Assembly: GCA_947567585.1 (NCBI GenBank)
Contig: CANONE010000102.1
Location: forward strand, 1 to 7,839
From: an uncultured Clostridia bacterium
Lineage (GTDB): Bacteria; Bacillota; Clostridia; Oscillospirales; Acutalibacteraceae
Direction of reading: 5' to 3'
DNA length: 7,839 nt
This document shows positions 1-7,810 of this stretch, one piece after another (within the stretch, counting starts at the first letter, position 1; each line of letters opens with the position of its first letter). Position numbers and translations under genes: made by a program. Under the pieces are notes generated by a model. That model did not search any database. It saw only the letters and a program-made list of their open reading frames with translations, and was not told the DNA's origin.

Positions 1-34
1 CCTTTTTTTTCCGCTGGGCTTTCTTAGCTGCCAT
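1..34 (-). CDS. N-terminal fragment of a basic protein, cut by window edge
   Basis: Read on the minus strand, an ATG at 34-32 opens a frame that stays open to the window edge and encodes MAAKKAQRKKK, seven of eleven residues being Lys or Arg. A G-rich Shine-Dalgarno candidate (GGGGGGAT on the minus strand, plus positions 40-47) sits about 6-7 bases upstream, which supports a genuine start. Such Lys/Arg-rich starts occur in ribosomal proteins and in FtsK/SpoIIIE-type translocases, but eleven residues cannot identify a family. Codons 9-11 contain a run of eight A residues, a possible slippage site. No convincing -35/-10 pair was found close upstream. The gene diverges from the DUF951-prfA operon. 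Confidence 0.45.
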   Translation of the reverse strand, partial: MAAKKAQRKKK

Positions 35-176
35 TTGGCATCCCCCCAAGCGTTTTTTATTTCTGGCTCTCATTTTACCCGAAAGCCGCCCTTTGCGCCA
101 GAAGGCAAAAGCCGTCAAACTTTTAAAAAATGCGATATTTCTCTTTAAAAAATCAGAATTGCCTTTCAAAATGCAG

Positions 177-209
177 AAAAAGGCCAGCTTTTGCCAAAAA
201 AAGCCGGCC
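177..209 (-). terminator. orphan leftward intrinsic terminator
   Basis: On the minus strand an 11-bp stem forms between plus positions 199-209 and 182-192 (GGCCGGCTTTT with AAAAGCTGGCC), with one G-U wobble and a six-base loop. It is followed directly by TTTTT at 181-177. On the plus strand the same wobble becomes an A-C mismatch and no T-run follows, so the polarity is leftward. No leftward gene lies to the right of it before the divergent promoter. It may therefore stop antisense transcription from the DUF951 promoter region or end a small RNA. Confidence 0.6.
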
Positions 210-292
210 CGTCATTGTGGAATATGGCGGTGATGCCGAAAGCGGCCCCGGCAGCTGGAAAGCGGAATCTGAAAAAGTATCTGCATTGCGAG

Positions 293-321
293 TAGACTTT
301 CTTTTTATTATGTGGTATAGT
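293..321 (+). promoter_or_regulatory. sigma-A-type promoter for the DUF951-prfA operon
   Basis: The -35 box TAGACT (293-298, four of six to consensus) is separated by 17 bp from the -10 box TATAGT (316-321, five of six). TGG directly before the -10 makes it an extended -10 promoter. Transcription would start near 328, giving a leader of about 55 nt before the DUF951 start codon. No other promoter is evident before the M18 gene promoter at 3859. Confidence 0.7.
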
Positions 322-382
322 GTATAAAGGATATCCATGGAAAGTTTCTTTTGCATTAAGATTTTGGGGAGGTAGGAACAGC

Positions 383-565
383 ATGGACGTGCAAGCGGGA
401 GACCGGCTGAGAATGAAAAAGCCTCACCCCTGCGGCAGCTACGATTTTTTAGTACTGCGGGTAGGCATGGATTTCAAGATACGCTGCTTGGGCTGCGGAC
501 GGGAAGTCATGCTGCCCAGGCTTAAATGTGAAAAAAACATTAAAAAAATTGTTCGAGAGGAATAA
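383..565 (+). CDS. DUF951 family protein
   Basis: This 60-residue protein matches the small DUF951 family, whose members are about 60-70 residues long and common in Firmicutes. Diagnostic stretches are KKPHPCGSYDF (12-22), the RVGMDFKIRC block and GCGREVMLPR (37-46). Cysteines at 17, 35, 38 and 49, with a CxxC pair at 35/38, suggest a possible metal or nucleic-acid-binding fold, but this is inference and the function is unknown. The ATG at 383 is chosen because GGGGAGGT (366-373) lies about 9 bases upstream. A longer frame starting upstream at a GTG would overlap the promoter. It is the first gene of the predicted operon, 50 bp before prfA, and is probably cytoplasmic. Confidence 0.9.
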   Translation: MDVQAGDRLRMKKPHPCGSYDFLVLRVGMDFKIRCLGCGREVMLPRLKCEKNIKKIVREE

Positions 566-586
566 GGCCGCGGGGCTTTGGCCTTA
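563..586 (+). other. hairpin overlapping the DUF951 stop codon
   Basis: TAAGGCC (563-569, starting with the stop codon) pairs perfectly with GGCCTTA (580-586) across a ten-base loop. No T-run follows, so it is not a standard intrinsic terminator. It lies 29 bases upstream of the prfA start codon, where it could attenuate or stabilise the message or set the DUF951/prfA expression ratio. Confidence 0.35.
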
Positions 587-615
587 GAAATTCCAAGATA
601 GAGACGGGGTTTATT

Positions 616-1695
616 ATGTTTGAGAATTTGCAAGTATTTGAAAACCGGTATGAAGAGGTGAGCCAGAAGCTCTATGACCCGCAGAGCGCGGCGGACCCGG
701 CCCTGTTCACGGCGCTGATGAAGGAAAGCCGGGAGCTGGAGCCGATCGTAACCGCGTACCGGAGCTATCAATCCTGCCTGGACGCTTTGAAAGGGGCCCG
801 GGAATTGCTGGAGGAAACCTCCGACCGGGAGCTGCGGGAAATGGCCCAGGAGGAGATAAAAGAAAATGAGGAAAAGCAGGCAAGGCTGGAGGAAGAGATC
901 AAGCTTTTGCTGCTGCCTAAGGACCCCAACGACAGCCGGAATGTGGTGATTGAGATCCGGGCCGGTACCGGCGGGGAAGAAGCGGCGCTTTTTGCCTATG
1001 ACCTGTACCGCATGTATACCGCCTATGCCGAAAACCGGGGCTGGCAAACGGAAATTGTCAGCCTAAACGAGACGGAACTGGGGGGCTTTAAGGAGGTCTG
1101 CTTTATGGTAGACGGCCAGGGGGCCTATTCCCGGCTGAAGTATGAGAGCGGGGCTCATCGCGTCCAGCGGGTGCCGGTGACGGACTCTCACGGTAAGCTG
1201 CAGACCAGCGCCGCCACAGTGGCTGTGCTGCCAGAGGCGGAAGAGGTGGACGTGGAGATCGACCCCAAGGACATCGAGTTTGCCGTGTTCCGTTCCAGCG
1301 GCGCGGGAGGGCAGCACATCAATAAAACCTCTTCCGCCGTGCGGTTAACCCATGTGCCCACCGGCATGGTAGTGGAGTGCCAGGAGGAGCGCAGCCAGCT
1401 GCAAAACCGGGAAAAGGCCATGCGCCTGCTGCGGTCCCGGCTTTTACAGCAGGAGCAGGAAAAAGCCGGAGCCCAGCTGGCTCAGTCCCGAAAAAGCCAG
1501 GTAGGCAGCGGGGACCGTTCGGAGAAAATACGAACCTACAACTTCCCCCAATCCCGGGTGACGGACCATCGGATTGGCTTGGACCTGTTTAAGCTGGAGC
1601 AGGTGCTGGCAGGGAACGCTTTGGACGAGCTTATTGACGCACTGATTGCCGACGACCGGGCCCGTCAGCTGGAAGCCTTGGGGGGGAACGGCTGA
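616..1695 (+). CDS. prfA: peptide chain release factor 1 (RF1)
   Basis: This 359-residue protein recognises UAA and UAG stop codons in the ribosomal A site and triggers peptidyl-tRNA hydrolysis. The length is close to that of E. coli RF1 (360). An N-terminal coiled domain (about 1-105) contains LMKESRELEPIV. The RF1-type codon-reading tripeptide is PVT at 187-189, within HRVQRVPVTD; RF2 would carry SPF here. The catalytic GGQ loop is at 231-233 in SGAGGQHINKTSSAVR, and its Gln is normally methylated by PrmC. The ATG at 616 has a modest GACGGGG Shine-Dalgarno sequence at 603-609. The stop overlaps the next start by one base (TGATG). The prmC gene that often follows prfA in Firmicutes is absent here. 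Confidence 0.97.
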   Translation: MFENLQVFENRYEEVSQKLYDPQSAADPALFTALMKESRELEPIVTAYRSYQSCLDALKGARELLEETSDRELREMAQEEIKENEEKQARLEEEIKLLLLPKDPNDSRNVVIEIRAGTGGEEAALFAYDLYRMYTAYAENRGWQTEIVSLNETELGGFKEVCFMVDGQGAYSRLKYESGAHRVQRVPVTDSHGKLQTSAATVAVLPEAEEVDVEIDPKDIEFAVFRSSGAGGQHINKTSSAVRLTHVPTGMVVECQEERSQLQNREKAMRLLRSRLLQQEQEKAGAQLAQSRKSQVGSGDRSEKIRTYNFPQSRVTDHRIGLDLFKLEQVLAGNALDELIDALIADDRARQLEALGGNG

Positions 1696-3308
1696 TGGTT
1701 ACGGAGATTTTGGCCGGCGGCGCCCGGGGGATAGAGCGGGCCGGAGAAATTTTGCGGGCCGGCGGGTTGGTGGCCATCCCTACGGAGACGGTGTACGGCC
1801 TTGCGGCCAGCGCGCTGAACGGGGAGGCCGTCAAAAAAATTTACACCGCCAAAAACCGTCCGGGAGACAACCCGCTCATCAGCCATATCGCGGACTTCTC
1901 CCAGCTGGCTCCCCTGGTTCGGGAGGTTCCCCCGGCAGCGGAAAAGCTGGCCCGGGCTTTCTGGCCGGGGCCGCTGACGGTTATTCTCCCCAGTTCGGGC
2001 ATAATAGCCTCAGAGGCATGCTGTGGGCTGGACACGGTTTCTGTGCGCTTTCCAGCCCATCCCTTGGCCCAGGCGGTGATCCGGGCGGCGGGAGTACCCC
2101 TGGCCGCGCCTTCGGCCAATCCCTCCGGCAAGCCCAGCCCCACCACCTTCCAGCACGTTTTTGAGGCGCTGAATGGTAAAGTGGACGCCATTCTGGATGG
2201 GGGAAGCTGCCAGGTGGGGGTGGAATCCACCGTGGTGTCCCTGGCGGGAGAGATGCCCCGGCTGCTGCGCCCCGGCGGGGTGACCCTAGCTCAGCTGGAG
2301 GCGGTTCTGGGTCCGGTGGATGTGGACCCGGCGGTGCTGGACCGGCTGGCTCCTGGTGAGAAGGCGGCTTCTCCAGGGATGAAGTATAAGCACTACGCGC
2401 CCCGGGCGGAAATCACTTTGGTGGACGGTTCCCCGGAGGAATTCGCGGCGTATGTGAACCAGCGGGCGCAGGGGAAGGAGGAAATCTACTCCCTGTGCTT
2501 TGACGGTACGGCCCCTCTGCTGGACGGCCCCGCCCTGTCCTATGGTTCCCGCTATGATCCGGCCCAGCAGGCACAGCGGCTGTTTGCCGCCCTGCACCGG
2601 CTGGACCAGCTGGGGGCGAAGCGGGTATACGCGCAAATGCCCAGAAAGGCGGGGCTTGGGCTGGCGGTCTATAACCGGCTGATCCGGGCGGCGGCTTTTC
2701 GGGTGACGGCGCCCCCGGCCCCGGCGGTGGTCGGGCTGGTAGGGCCCAGCGGGGCGGGAAAGTCTACCATAGCCGCCATGCTGCAGGAAAAGGGTTTTGC
2801 CATCGTTGACTGCGATAAACTGACAAAAACCGCCGGGGTGTACGACTATAATTGTATCAAGGATTTACAGGCCGCGTTTGGGGAGGACATCGCATCTTCC
2901 GGGATGTTGGACCGCCGGCTGCTGGCGGACCGGGCCTTTAGCAGCCCGGAAGGGGTAAAAAAGCTGGAGGCCATTACCTTTCCCCGGATTTTAGCGGCGG
3001 TGCGGCGGCGCTTGGACGTCCGGGATGCGCCCACCCTTCTGGACGCGCCTACGCTGTTTGAGGCAGGGCTGGACAGCGCCTGTCGGAGGATTCTGGCGGT
3101 GACGGCGCCCAAGGAGGAACGGCTGCGGCGGATCATGGCCCGGGACAGCCTTTCTAAAGAGGCGGCCCTCCGGCGTCTGGATGCCCAAAAGCCGGCGGAT
3201 TTTTATGCCGCCCGGGCAGACTGGGTGGTGGAAAACGGCCCTGGGTCCCAGTGGGAGGAACAGTTGGAGAGAATAGTAATGGAGCTGAAAGGCGGGGCAA
3301 ATGGATGA
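1695..3308 (+). CDS. tsaC-coaE: TsaC/Sua5 L-threonylcarbamoyladenylate synthase fused to CoaE dephospho-CoA kinase
   Basis: This 537-residue protein appears to join two enzymes in one frame. Residues 1 to about 335 are a full Sua5-type protein that makes threonylcarbamoyl-AMP from Thr, bicarbonate and ATP for tRNA t6A. The YrdC part has IPTETVYGLA (28-37), KNRPGDNPL (53-61), APSANPSGKP (138-147) and GVESTVV (175-181). The Sua5 linker SPGMKYKHYAP is at 226-236, followed by the small C-terminal Sua5 domain. Residues from about 344 form a CoaE kinase that phosphorylates dephospho-CoA. It shows the P-loop GPSGAGKST (350-358), DCD (372-374), LDRRLL (405-410), LEAITFP (424-430), PTLFE (452-456) and ARAD (506-509). 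The CoaE P-loop differs from the common GGIGSGKS. Seven Gs (1680-1686) provide the Shine-Dalgarno sequence. There is no stop or ATG at the junction; a GTG at codon 337 might allow separate CoaE synthesis. The 3' end overlaps the next gene as ATGA. Confidence 0.92.
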   Translation: MVTEILAGGARGIERAGEILRAGGLVAIPTETVYGLAASALNGEAVKKIYTAKNRPGDNPLISHIADFSQLAPLVREVPPAAEKLARAFWPGPLTVILPSSGIIASEACCGLDTVSVRFPAHPLAQAVIRAAGVPLAAPSANPSGKPSPTTFQHVFEALNGKVDAILDGGSCQVGVESTVVSLAGEMPRLLRPGGVTLAQLEAVLGPVDVDPAVLDRLAPGEKAASPGMKYKHYAPRAEITLVDGSPEEFAAYVNQRAQGKEEIYSLCFDGTAPLLDGPALSYGSRYDPAQQAQRLFAALHRLDQLGAKRVYAQMPRKAGLGLAVYNRLIRAAAFRVTAPPAPAVVGLVGPSGAGKSTIAAMLQEKGFAIVDCDKLTKTAGVYDYNCIKDLQAAFGEDIASSGMLDRRLLADRAFSSPEGVKKLEAITFPRILAAVRRRLDVRDAPTLLDAPTLFEAGLDSACRRILAVTAPKEERLRRIMARDSLSKEAALRRLDAQKPADFYAARADWVVENGPGSQWEEQLERIVMELKGGANG

Positions 3309-3862
3309 AAAAGGCTTTGGCGGCGGCATTGGCGGTGCTTCTGGCGGCGGCGCTGGGCGTGGCCTTTGGCCCCCGGCTGGCGGGCTGGACCATGCGCCAG
3401 ATGTACCCCAGGCAGTACAGCCAGGTGGTCAGCCGGGAGGCGGGAGAGTTCGGGCTGGAAGAGGAGCTGGTTTACGCAGTGATCCGGGCGGAAAGCGGCT
3501 TTGACCGCAAGGCCCGCTCCCGGGCGGGGGCCAAGGGCCTGATGCAGCTGACGGAGCCCACTTTTCAGTGGATGGCCGGAGAATATCCCCCGGAGAACGG
3601 CGGCCTGGATATGTTTGACGTCAATGACAACATCCACTGCGGCTGCGCCTTGCTCCGGCGGCTTCTGGACCATTACGGCCAGCTGGGGGTGGCCCTGGCG
3701 GCCTATAACGCGGGCATTGGCAATGTGGACCGTTGGCTGGAGGAGGGGGAACACTCGGAAGACGGGGAGACCTTAGACAGCATTCCCTTTCCAGAGACAG
3801 AAGCCTACGTAGAAAAAGTGCTAAAGAACCAAAGAATCTACCGAAAACTTTACAAGCATTGA
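3305..3862 (+). CDS. membrane-anchored SLT-type lytic transglycosylase
   Basis: This 185-residue protein should cleave the MurNAc-GlcNAc bond of peptidoglycan outside the membrane, leaving 1,6-anhydroMurNAc. An N-terminal hydrophobic segment (about 4-22, after MKK) is a signal anchor or signal peptide; no lipobox Cys is present. The GH23/SLT domain covers about 40-180. The catalytic Glu is E63 in VIRAESGFD, followed by GLMQL (78-82), AAYNAGIGN (132-140) and the C-terminal FPETEAYVEKV (162-172), all typical of the family. The start at 3305 is preferred because GGCGGGG (3291-3297) lies upstream, the signal segment begins there, and the ATG overlaps the preceding TGA as ATGA. An earlier in-frame start at 3251 would add 18 charged residues before the signal. 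Placement next to a coaE gene resembles arrangements known in other clostridia (from memory). Confidence 0.92.
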   Translation: MKKALAAALAVLLAAALGVAFGPRLAGWTMRQMYPRQYSQVVSREAGEFGLEEELVYAVIRAESGFDRKARSRAGAKGLMQLTEPTFQWMAGEYPPENGGLDMFDVNDNIHCGCALLRRLLDHYGQLGVALAAYNAGIGNVDRWLEEGEHSEDGETLDSIPFPETEAYVEKVLKNQRIYRKLYKH

Positions 3863-3887
3863 CATTTTTGGCAAACGGGAGTAAAAT
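3859..3887 (+). promoter_or_regulatory. consensus sigma-A promoter for the M18 aminopeptidase
   Basis: A perfect TTGACA -35 box (3859-3864) and a TAAAAT -10 box (3882-3887) are separated by 17 bp. The -35 box overlaps the TGA stop of the transglycosylase gene (3860-3862). Transcription would begin near 3894, leaving a leader of about 77 nt. No intrinsic terminator separates the transglycosylase from this gene, so read-through from the upstream operon is also possible. Confidence 0.8.
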
Positions 3888-3954
3888 AAGCGAGATAAAG
3901 GACTGCCAGAGGACAGGAGAAGTTTAACGGCAGCGCCCCACCACCCAACAAACC

Positions 3955-3973
3955 AAAGGAGGAGCACAAATTG
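3955..3973 (+). promoter_or_regulatory. strong Shine-Dalgarno sequence that fixes a TTG start
   Basis: AAAGGAGGAG (3955-3964) is a near-perfect anti-16S complement. It ends six bases before TTG at 3971-3973. No ATG or GTG alternative with comparable spacing exists nearby, and the next in-frame ATG is well into the protein (codon 19), so initiation at TTG is well supported. Confidence 0.85.
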
Positions 3974-5380
3974 GAAGAAAACGCAAAGCAAAAGGAACGC
4001 AAGGAATTGGCTGAAAAGCTTTTGATGGACCGGGCGAAGGGTCCCCGGACCGTCTGCTTGGAGCAGATTGACAAGGCCATGGATTTCAGCGAGGGATATA
4101 AGGACTTTATCACAGCTGCCAAAACCGAGCGTGAGACGGTGGACTGGACGGTGAAAGCCGCCGAGGCCGCTGGCTTTACCCAGTTTGACCCCAGCAAGAA
4201 GTACAACGCGGGAGATAAGGTCTACTACAACAACCGGGGCAAGGCCATGTGCTTGGCTGTTATCGGTAAGAAGGGTGCCTCCCAGGGCGTACGCATTGCC
4301 GCCGCTCATATCGACAGCCCGCGCATTGACCTAAAGCCCATCCCCCTGTATGAATCAGGGGACCTGGCCCTTTTGAAGACCCACTATTACGGCGGCATTA
4401 AGAAGTACCAGTGGACAGCCATTCCGCTGTCCATGCACGGTAAAATCGTCCGCAAGGACAGCAGCGAGGTTATTGTGAATGTGGGTGAGAACGAGGGCGA
4501 CCCGCAGTTTTGCATCACGGACATTCTGCCCCACTTGGGCAAGGACCAGATGGGTAAAAAGCTGGGCGACGCCTTTACTGGAGAGGATTTGAACGTCCTG
4601 GTGGGCAGCCTGCCCTTGGACGCCGAGGGAGAGCAGCTCTATAAGCTCAACATTATGAAGATTCTCAACGACCAGTACGGCATTATTGAAAGCGACCTGA
4701 TCTCCGCCGAGCTGGAATTCGTGCCCGCTTTCAAGGCTGTGGATATCGGCTTTGACCGGAGCATGGTGGGGGCCTATGGCCATGACGACCGGGTCTGCGC
4801 GTATCCGGCTTTGGAGGCGCTGTTTGACTGCCAGATTCCCCAGCGTACCGCCATCACGGTTTTGGCGGACAAGGAGGAGATTGGCAGCGTGGGCAACACA
4901 GGGCTCTGCTCTGAATACATGAATTATTTCGTCTCTGATCTGGCCCGGGCCGAGGGCCTGGAGCCCCAGCATGTGTGGAGCAAGTCCAACTGCCTTTCCG
5001 CCGACGTTACCGCCGCGTTTGACCCCACCTACGCGGGCGCTTACGAAACCGGCAACGCCACCTTCTTTAACCAGGGCGTGGGCATTGCCAAGTATACCGG
5101 CTCTCGGGGCAAGGGCGGCAGCAACGACGCTTCCGCGGAGTTTCTGGGCTGGGTGCGCCGGGTGCTGGACAACGCGGGGGTGCTCTGGCAAATCGGCGAG
5201 CTGGGCAAGGTGGACCAGGGCGGCGGCGGGACCGTAGCCTATGACGTGGCCCGCCTCAACGCGGACGTCATCGACATCGGCGTGCCGGTGCTCTCTATGC
5301 ACGCGCCTTTTGAGGTTATCTCTAAGCTGGATCTGTATATGGCTTACCGGGCCTTCAAAGCCTACTTCGAAGCTGAATAA
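3971..5380 (+). CDS. apeA: M18 family aminopeptidase, type 1
   Basis: This 469-residue cytoplasmic zinc exopeptidase removes N-terminal residues from peptides; members usually form dodecameric tetrahedra. Length and sequence fit the ApeA branch (about 450-470 residues), which is longer than typical ApeB. Likely metal and catalytic residues seen are H113 and D115 in AAHIDSPRIDLKP, D272 in YGHDDRVCAYP (266-279 region), E302/E303 in DKEEIGSVGNTG (300-311), D345 in SADVTAAFD and H444 in LSMHAPFE. The long insertion between the halves (about 130-250), with GGIKKYQW and GEDLNVLVGSLPL, matches the oligomerisation domain of this family. Translation starts at TTG behind a very strong Shine-Dalgarno sequence. 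It appears monocistronic, with its own promoter and terminator, and is convergent with the glutamine synthetase gene. No key residue looks missing. The symbol rests on family resemblance only. Confidence 0.93.
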   Translation: MEENAKQKERKELAEKLLMDRAKGPRTVCLEQIDKAMDFSEGYKDFITAAKTERETVDWTVKAAEAAGFTQFDPSKKYNAGDKVYYNNRGKAMCLAVIGKKGASQGVRIAAAHIDSPRIDLKPIPLYESGDLALLKTHYYGGIKKYQWTAIPLSMHGKIVRKDSSEVIVNVGENEGDPQFCITDILPHLGKDQMGKKLGDAFTGEDLNVLVGSLPLDAEGEQLYKLNIMKILNDQYGIIESDLISAELEFVPAFKAVDIGFDRSMVGAYGHDDRVCAYPALEALFDCQIPQRTAITVLADKEEIGSVGNTGLCSEYMNYFVSDLARAEGLEPQHVWSKSNCLSADVTAAFDPTYAGAYETGNATFFNQGVGIAKYTGSRGKGGSNDASAEFLGWVRRVLDNAGVLWQIGELGKVDQGGGGTVAYDVARLNADVIDIGVPVLSMHAPFEVISKLDLYMAYRAFKAYFEAE

Positions 5381-5383
5381 ACC

Positions 5384-5423
5384 GAAATCCCCCTCCTGTG
5401 CTGGGAGGGGGATTTCTGCTTTT
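5384..5423 (+). terminator. intrinsic terminator after the aminopeptidase gene
   Basis: A perfect 13-bp stem (5384-5396 with 5404-5416, arms GAAATCCCCCTCC and GGAGGGGGATTTC) carries a seven-base loop and is followed by TGCTTTT. It begins four bases after the aminopeptidase TAA. On the minus strand the same stem is followed by GGTTTATT, so it could also weakly stop leftward transcription from the glutamine synthetase gene. Confidence 0.88.
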
Positions 5424-5424
5424 A

Positions 5425-5591
5425 GGCCGTAGGGGCTTCACCCCTACAACCCCGCCGCCTTTTGAAAAAGGTGGACGAAAACTTTTGATGTTTGACGATT
5501 TTTACGGATCCAAACCGGCGGGCTTAGGGCGGTCTTCACTGGGGACCCTCGCCCGCTGCAAAGGCGGTAGGGGACAAAGCCTCTGCCGCCT

Positions 5592-5592
<1 letters not shown>
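5425..5592. repeat. modular hairpin-rich intergenic element, probable dispersed repeat
   Basis: This stretch between two convergent genes has no credible gene but dense structure. GTAGGGG (5429-5435) pairs with CCCCTAC (5441-5447). CCGCCTTT (5455-5462) pairs with AAAGGTGG (5467-5474). GGGCG (5527-5531) pairs with CGCCC (5550-5554). A 13-bp stem closes the right end (5561-5573 with 5580-5592). A module pattern repeats: GGCCGTAGGGG (5425-5435) then GCCGCCTT (5454-5461), and again GGCGGTAGGGG (5563-5573) then GCCGCCTT (5585-5592). Similar sequence occurs, as I recall, between genes in related gut clostridia, but this was not searched. An alternative is simply extended 3' UTRs of the flanking genes. 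Confidence 0.45.
5561..5592 (-). terminator. hairpin at the glutamine synthetase stop codon, possible terminator
   Basis: The two 13-base arms (5561-5573 and 5580-5592) pair with only two G-U wobbles around a six-base loop, a very stable RNA. The stem begins at the last base of the glutamine synthetase TGA, read leftward. Only a short T-run ends the stem on the minus strand and GC-rich sequence follows. It is therefore a weak intrinsic terminator or a 3' end stabiliser, and it forms the right edge of the repeat-like element. Confidence 0.45.
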
Positions 5593-7706
<2,114 letters not shown>

Positions 7707-7804
7707 ATTCAAGACCACGCTTTCTGTTTTCAGTATGCAGGGTGAATTTCTTTGATTACTCTATAATAGTCCCAAGGCCCCCAAAGGTGCCTATTCCCGG
7801 AACC
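7707..7804 (-). promoter_or_regulatory. glutamine synthetase 5' leader
   Basis: The predicted leader from about 7804 to the ATG at 7706 is about 98 nt long. It has an inverted TTCC-G-GGAA near its 5' end (minus strand, around 7795), a G-rich stretch and then an A-rich segment before the start. I see no convincing terminator or antiterminator pair and no match to a glutamine riboswitch that I can recognise. No GlnR-type operator (TGTnA-n7-TnACA) is seen. The region just before the start lacks a good Shine-Dalgarno sequence. Confidence 0.4.
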
Positions 7805-7810
7805 GCCTCT

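Larger units (their letters stand above)
35..382. other. divergent intergenic region
   Basis: This 348-bp stretch separates a leftward gene start from the rightward DUF951 gene. It is AT-richer than the flanking genes (several runs of A or T between 50 and 205). I find a leftward intrinsic terminator at 177-209 and a rightward extended -10 promoter at 293-321. Two copies of GAAAGCGG lie 20 bp apart at 238-245 and 258-265. Short open frames exist on both strands but they run through the terminator and promoter, lack Shine-Dalgarno sequences and resemble nothing known, so I do not call a gene here. Confidence 0.6.

Noticed and set aside
77..113. possible hairpin around GCCCTTTGCGCC and GGCAAAAGCC
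   Set aside because: The arms pair imperfectly with bulges and no T-run follows on either strand.
130..356. short open frames on both strands in the left intergenic region
   Set aside because: They run across a terminator and a promoter, lack Shine-Dalgarno sequences and have no recognisable sequence.
439..1047. 202-codon minus-strand open frame over DUF951 and prfA
   Set aside because: It covers two well-supported genes on the other strand and has no recognisable domain.
1646..2164. 172-codon plus-strand frame rich in Gly, Pro and Arg
   Set aside because: It is an out-of-frame reading of prfA and tsaC. The real frames carry conserved motifs here.
3251..3304. longer N-terminus for the lytic transglycosylase
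   Set aside because: The extra 18 residues are charged and would precede the signal segment. The ATG at 3305 has a better Shine-Dalgarno sequence and the usual ATGA overlap.
4355..5302. 315-codon open frame on the minus strand
   Set aside because: It is antisense to the M18 aminopeptidase, with no family motif and composition typical of a reverse-frame shadow.
7707..7804. glutamine riboswitch or GlnR operator in the glutamine synthetase leader
   Set aside because: I could not match the consensus of either. No spaced TGTnA/TnACA pair is present.
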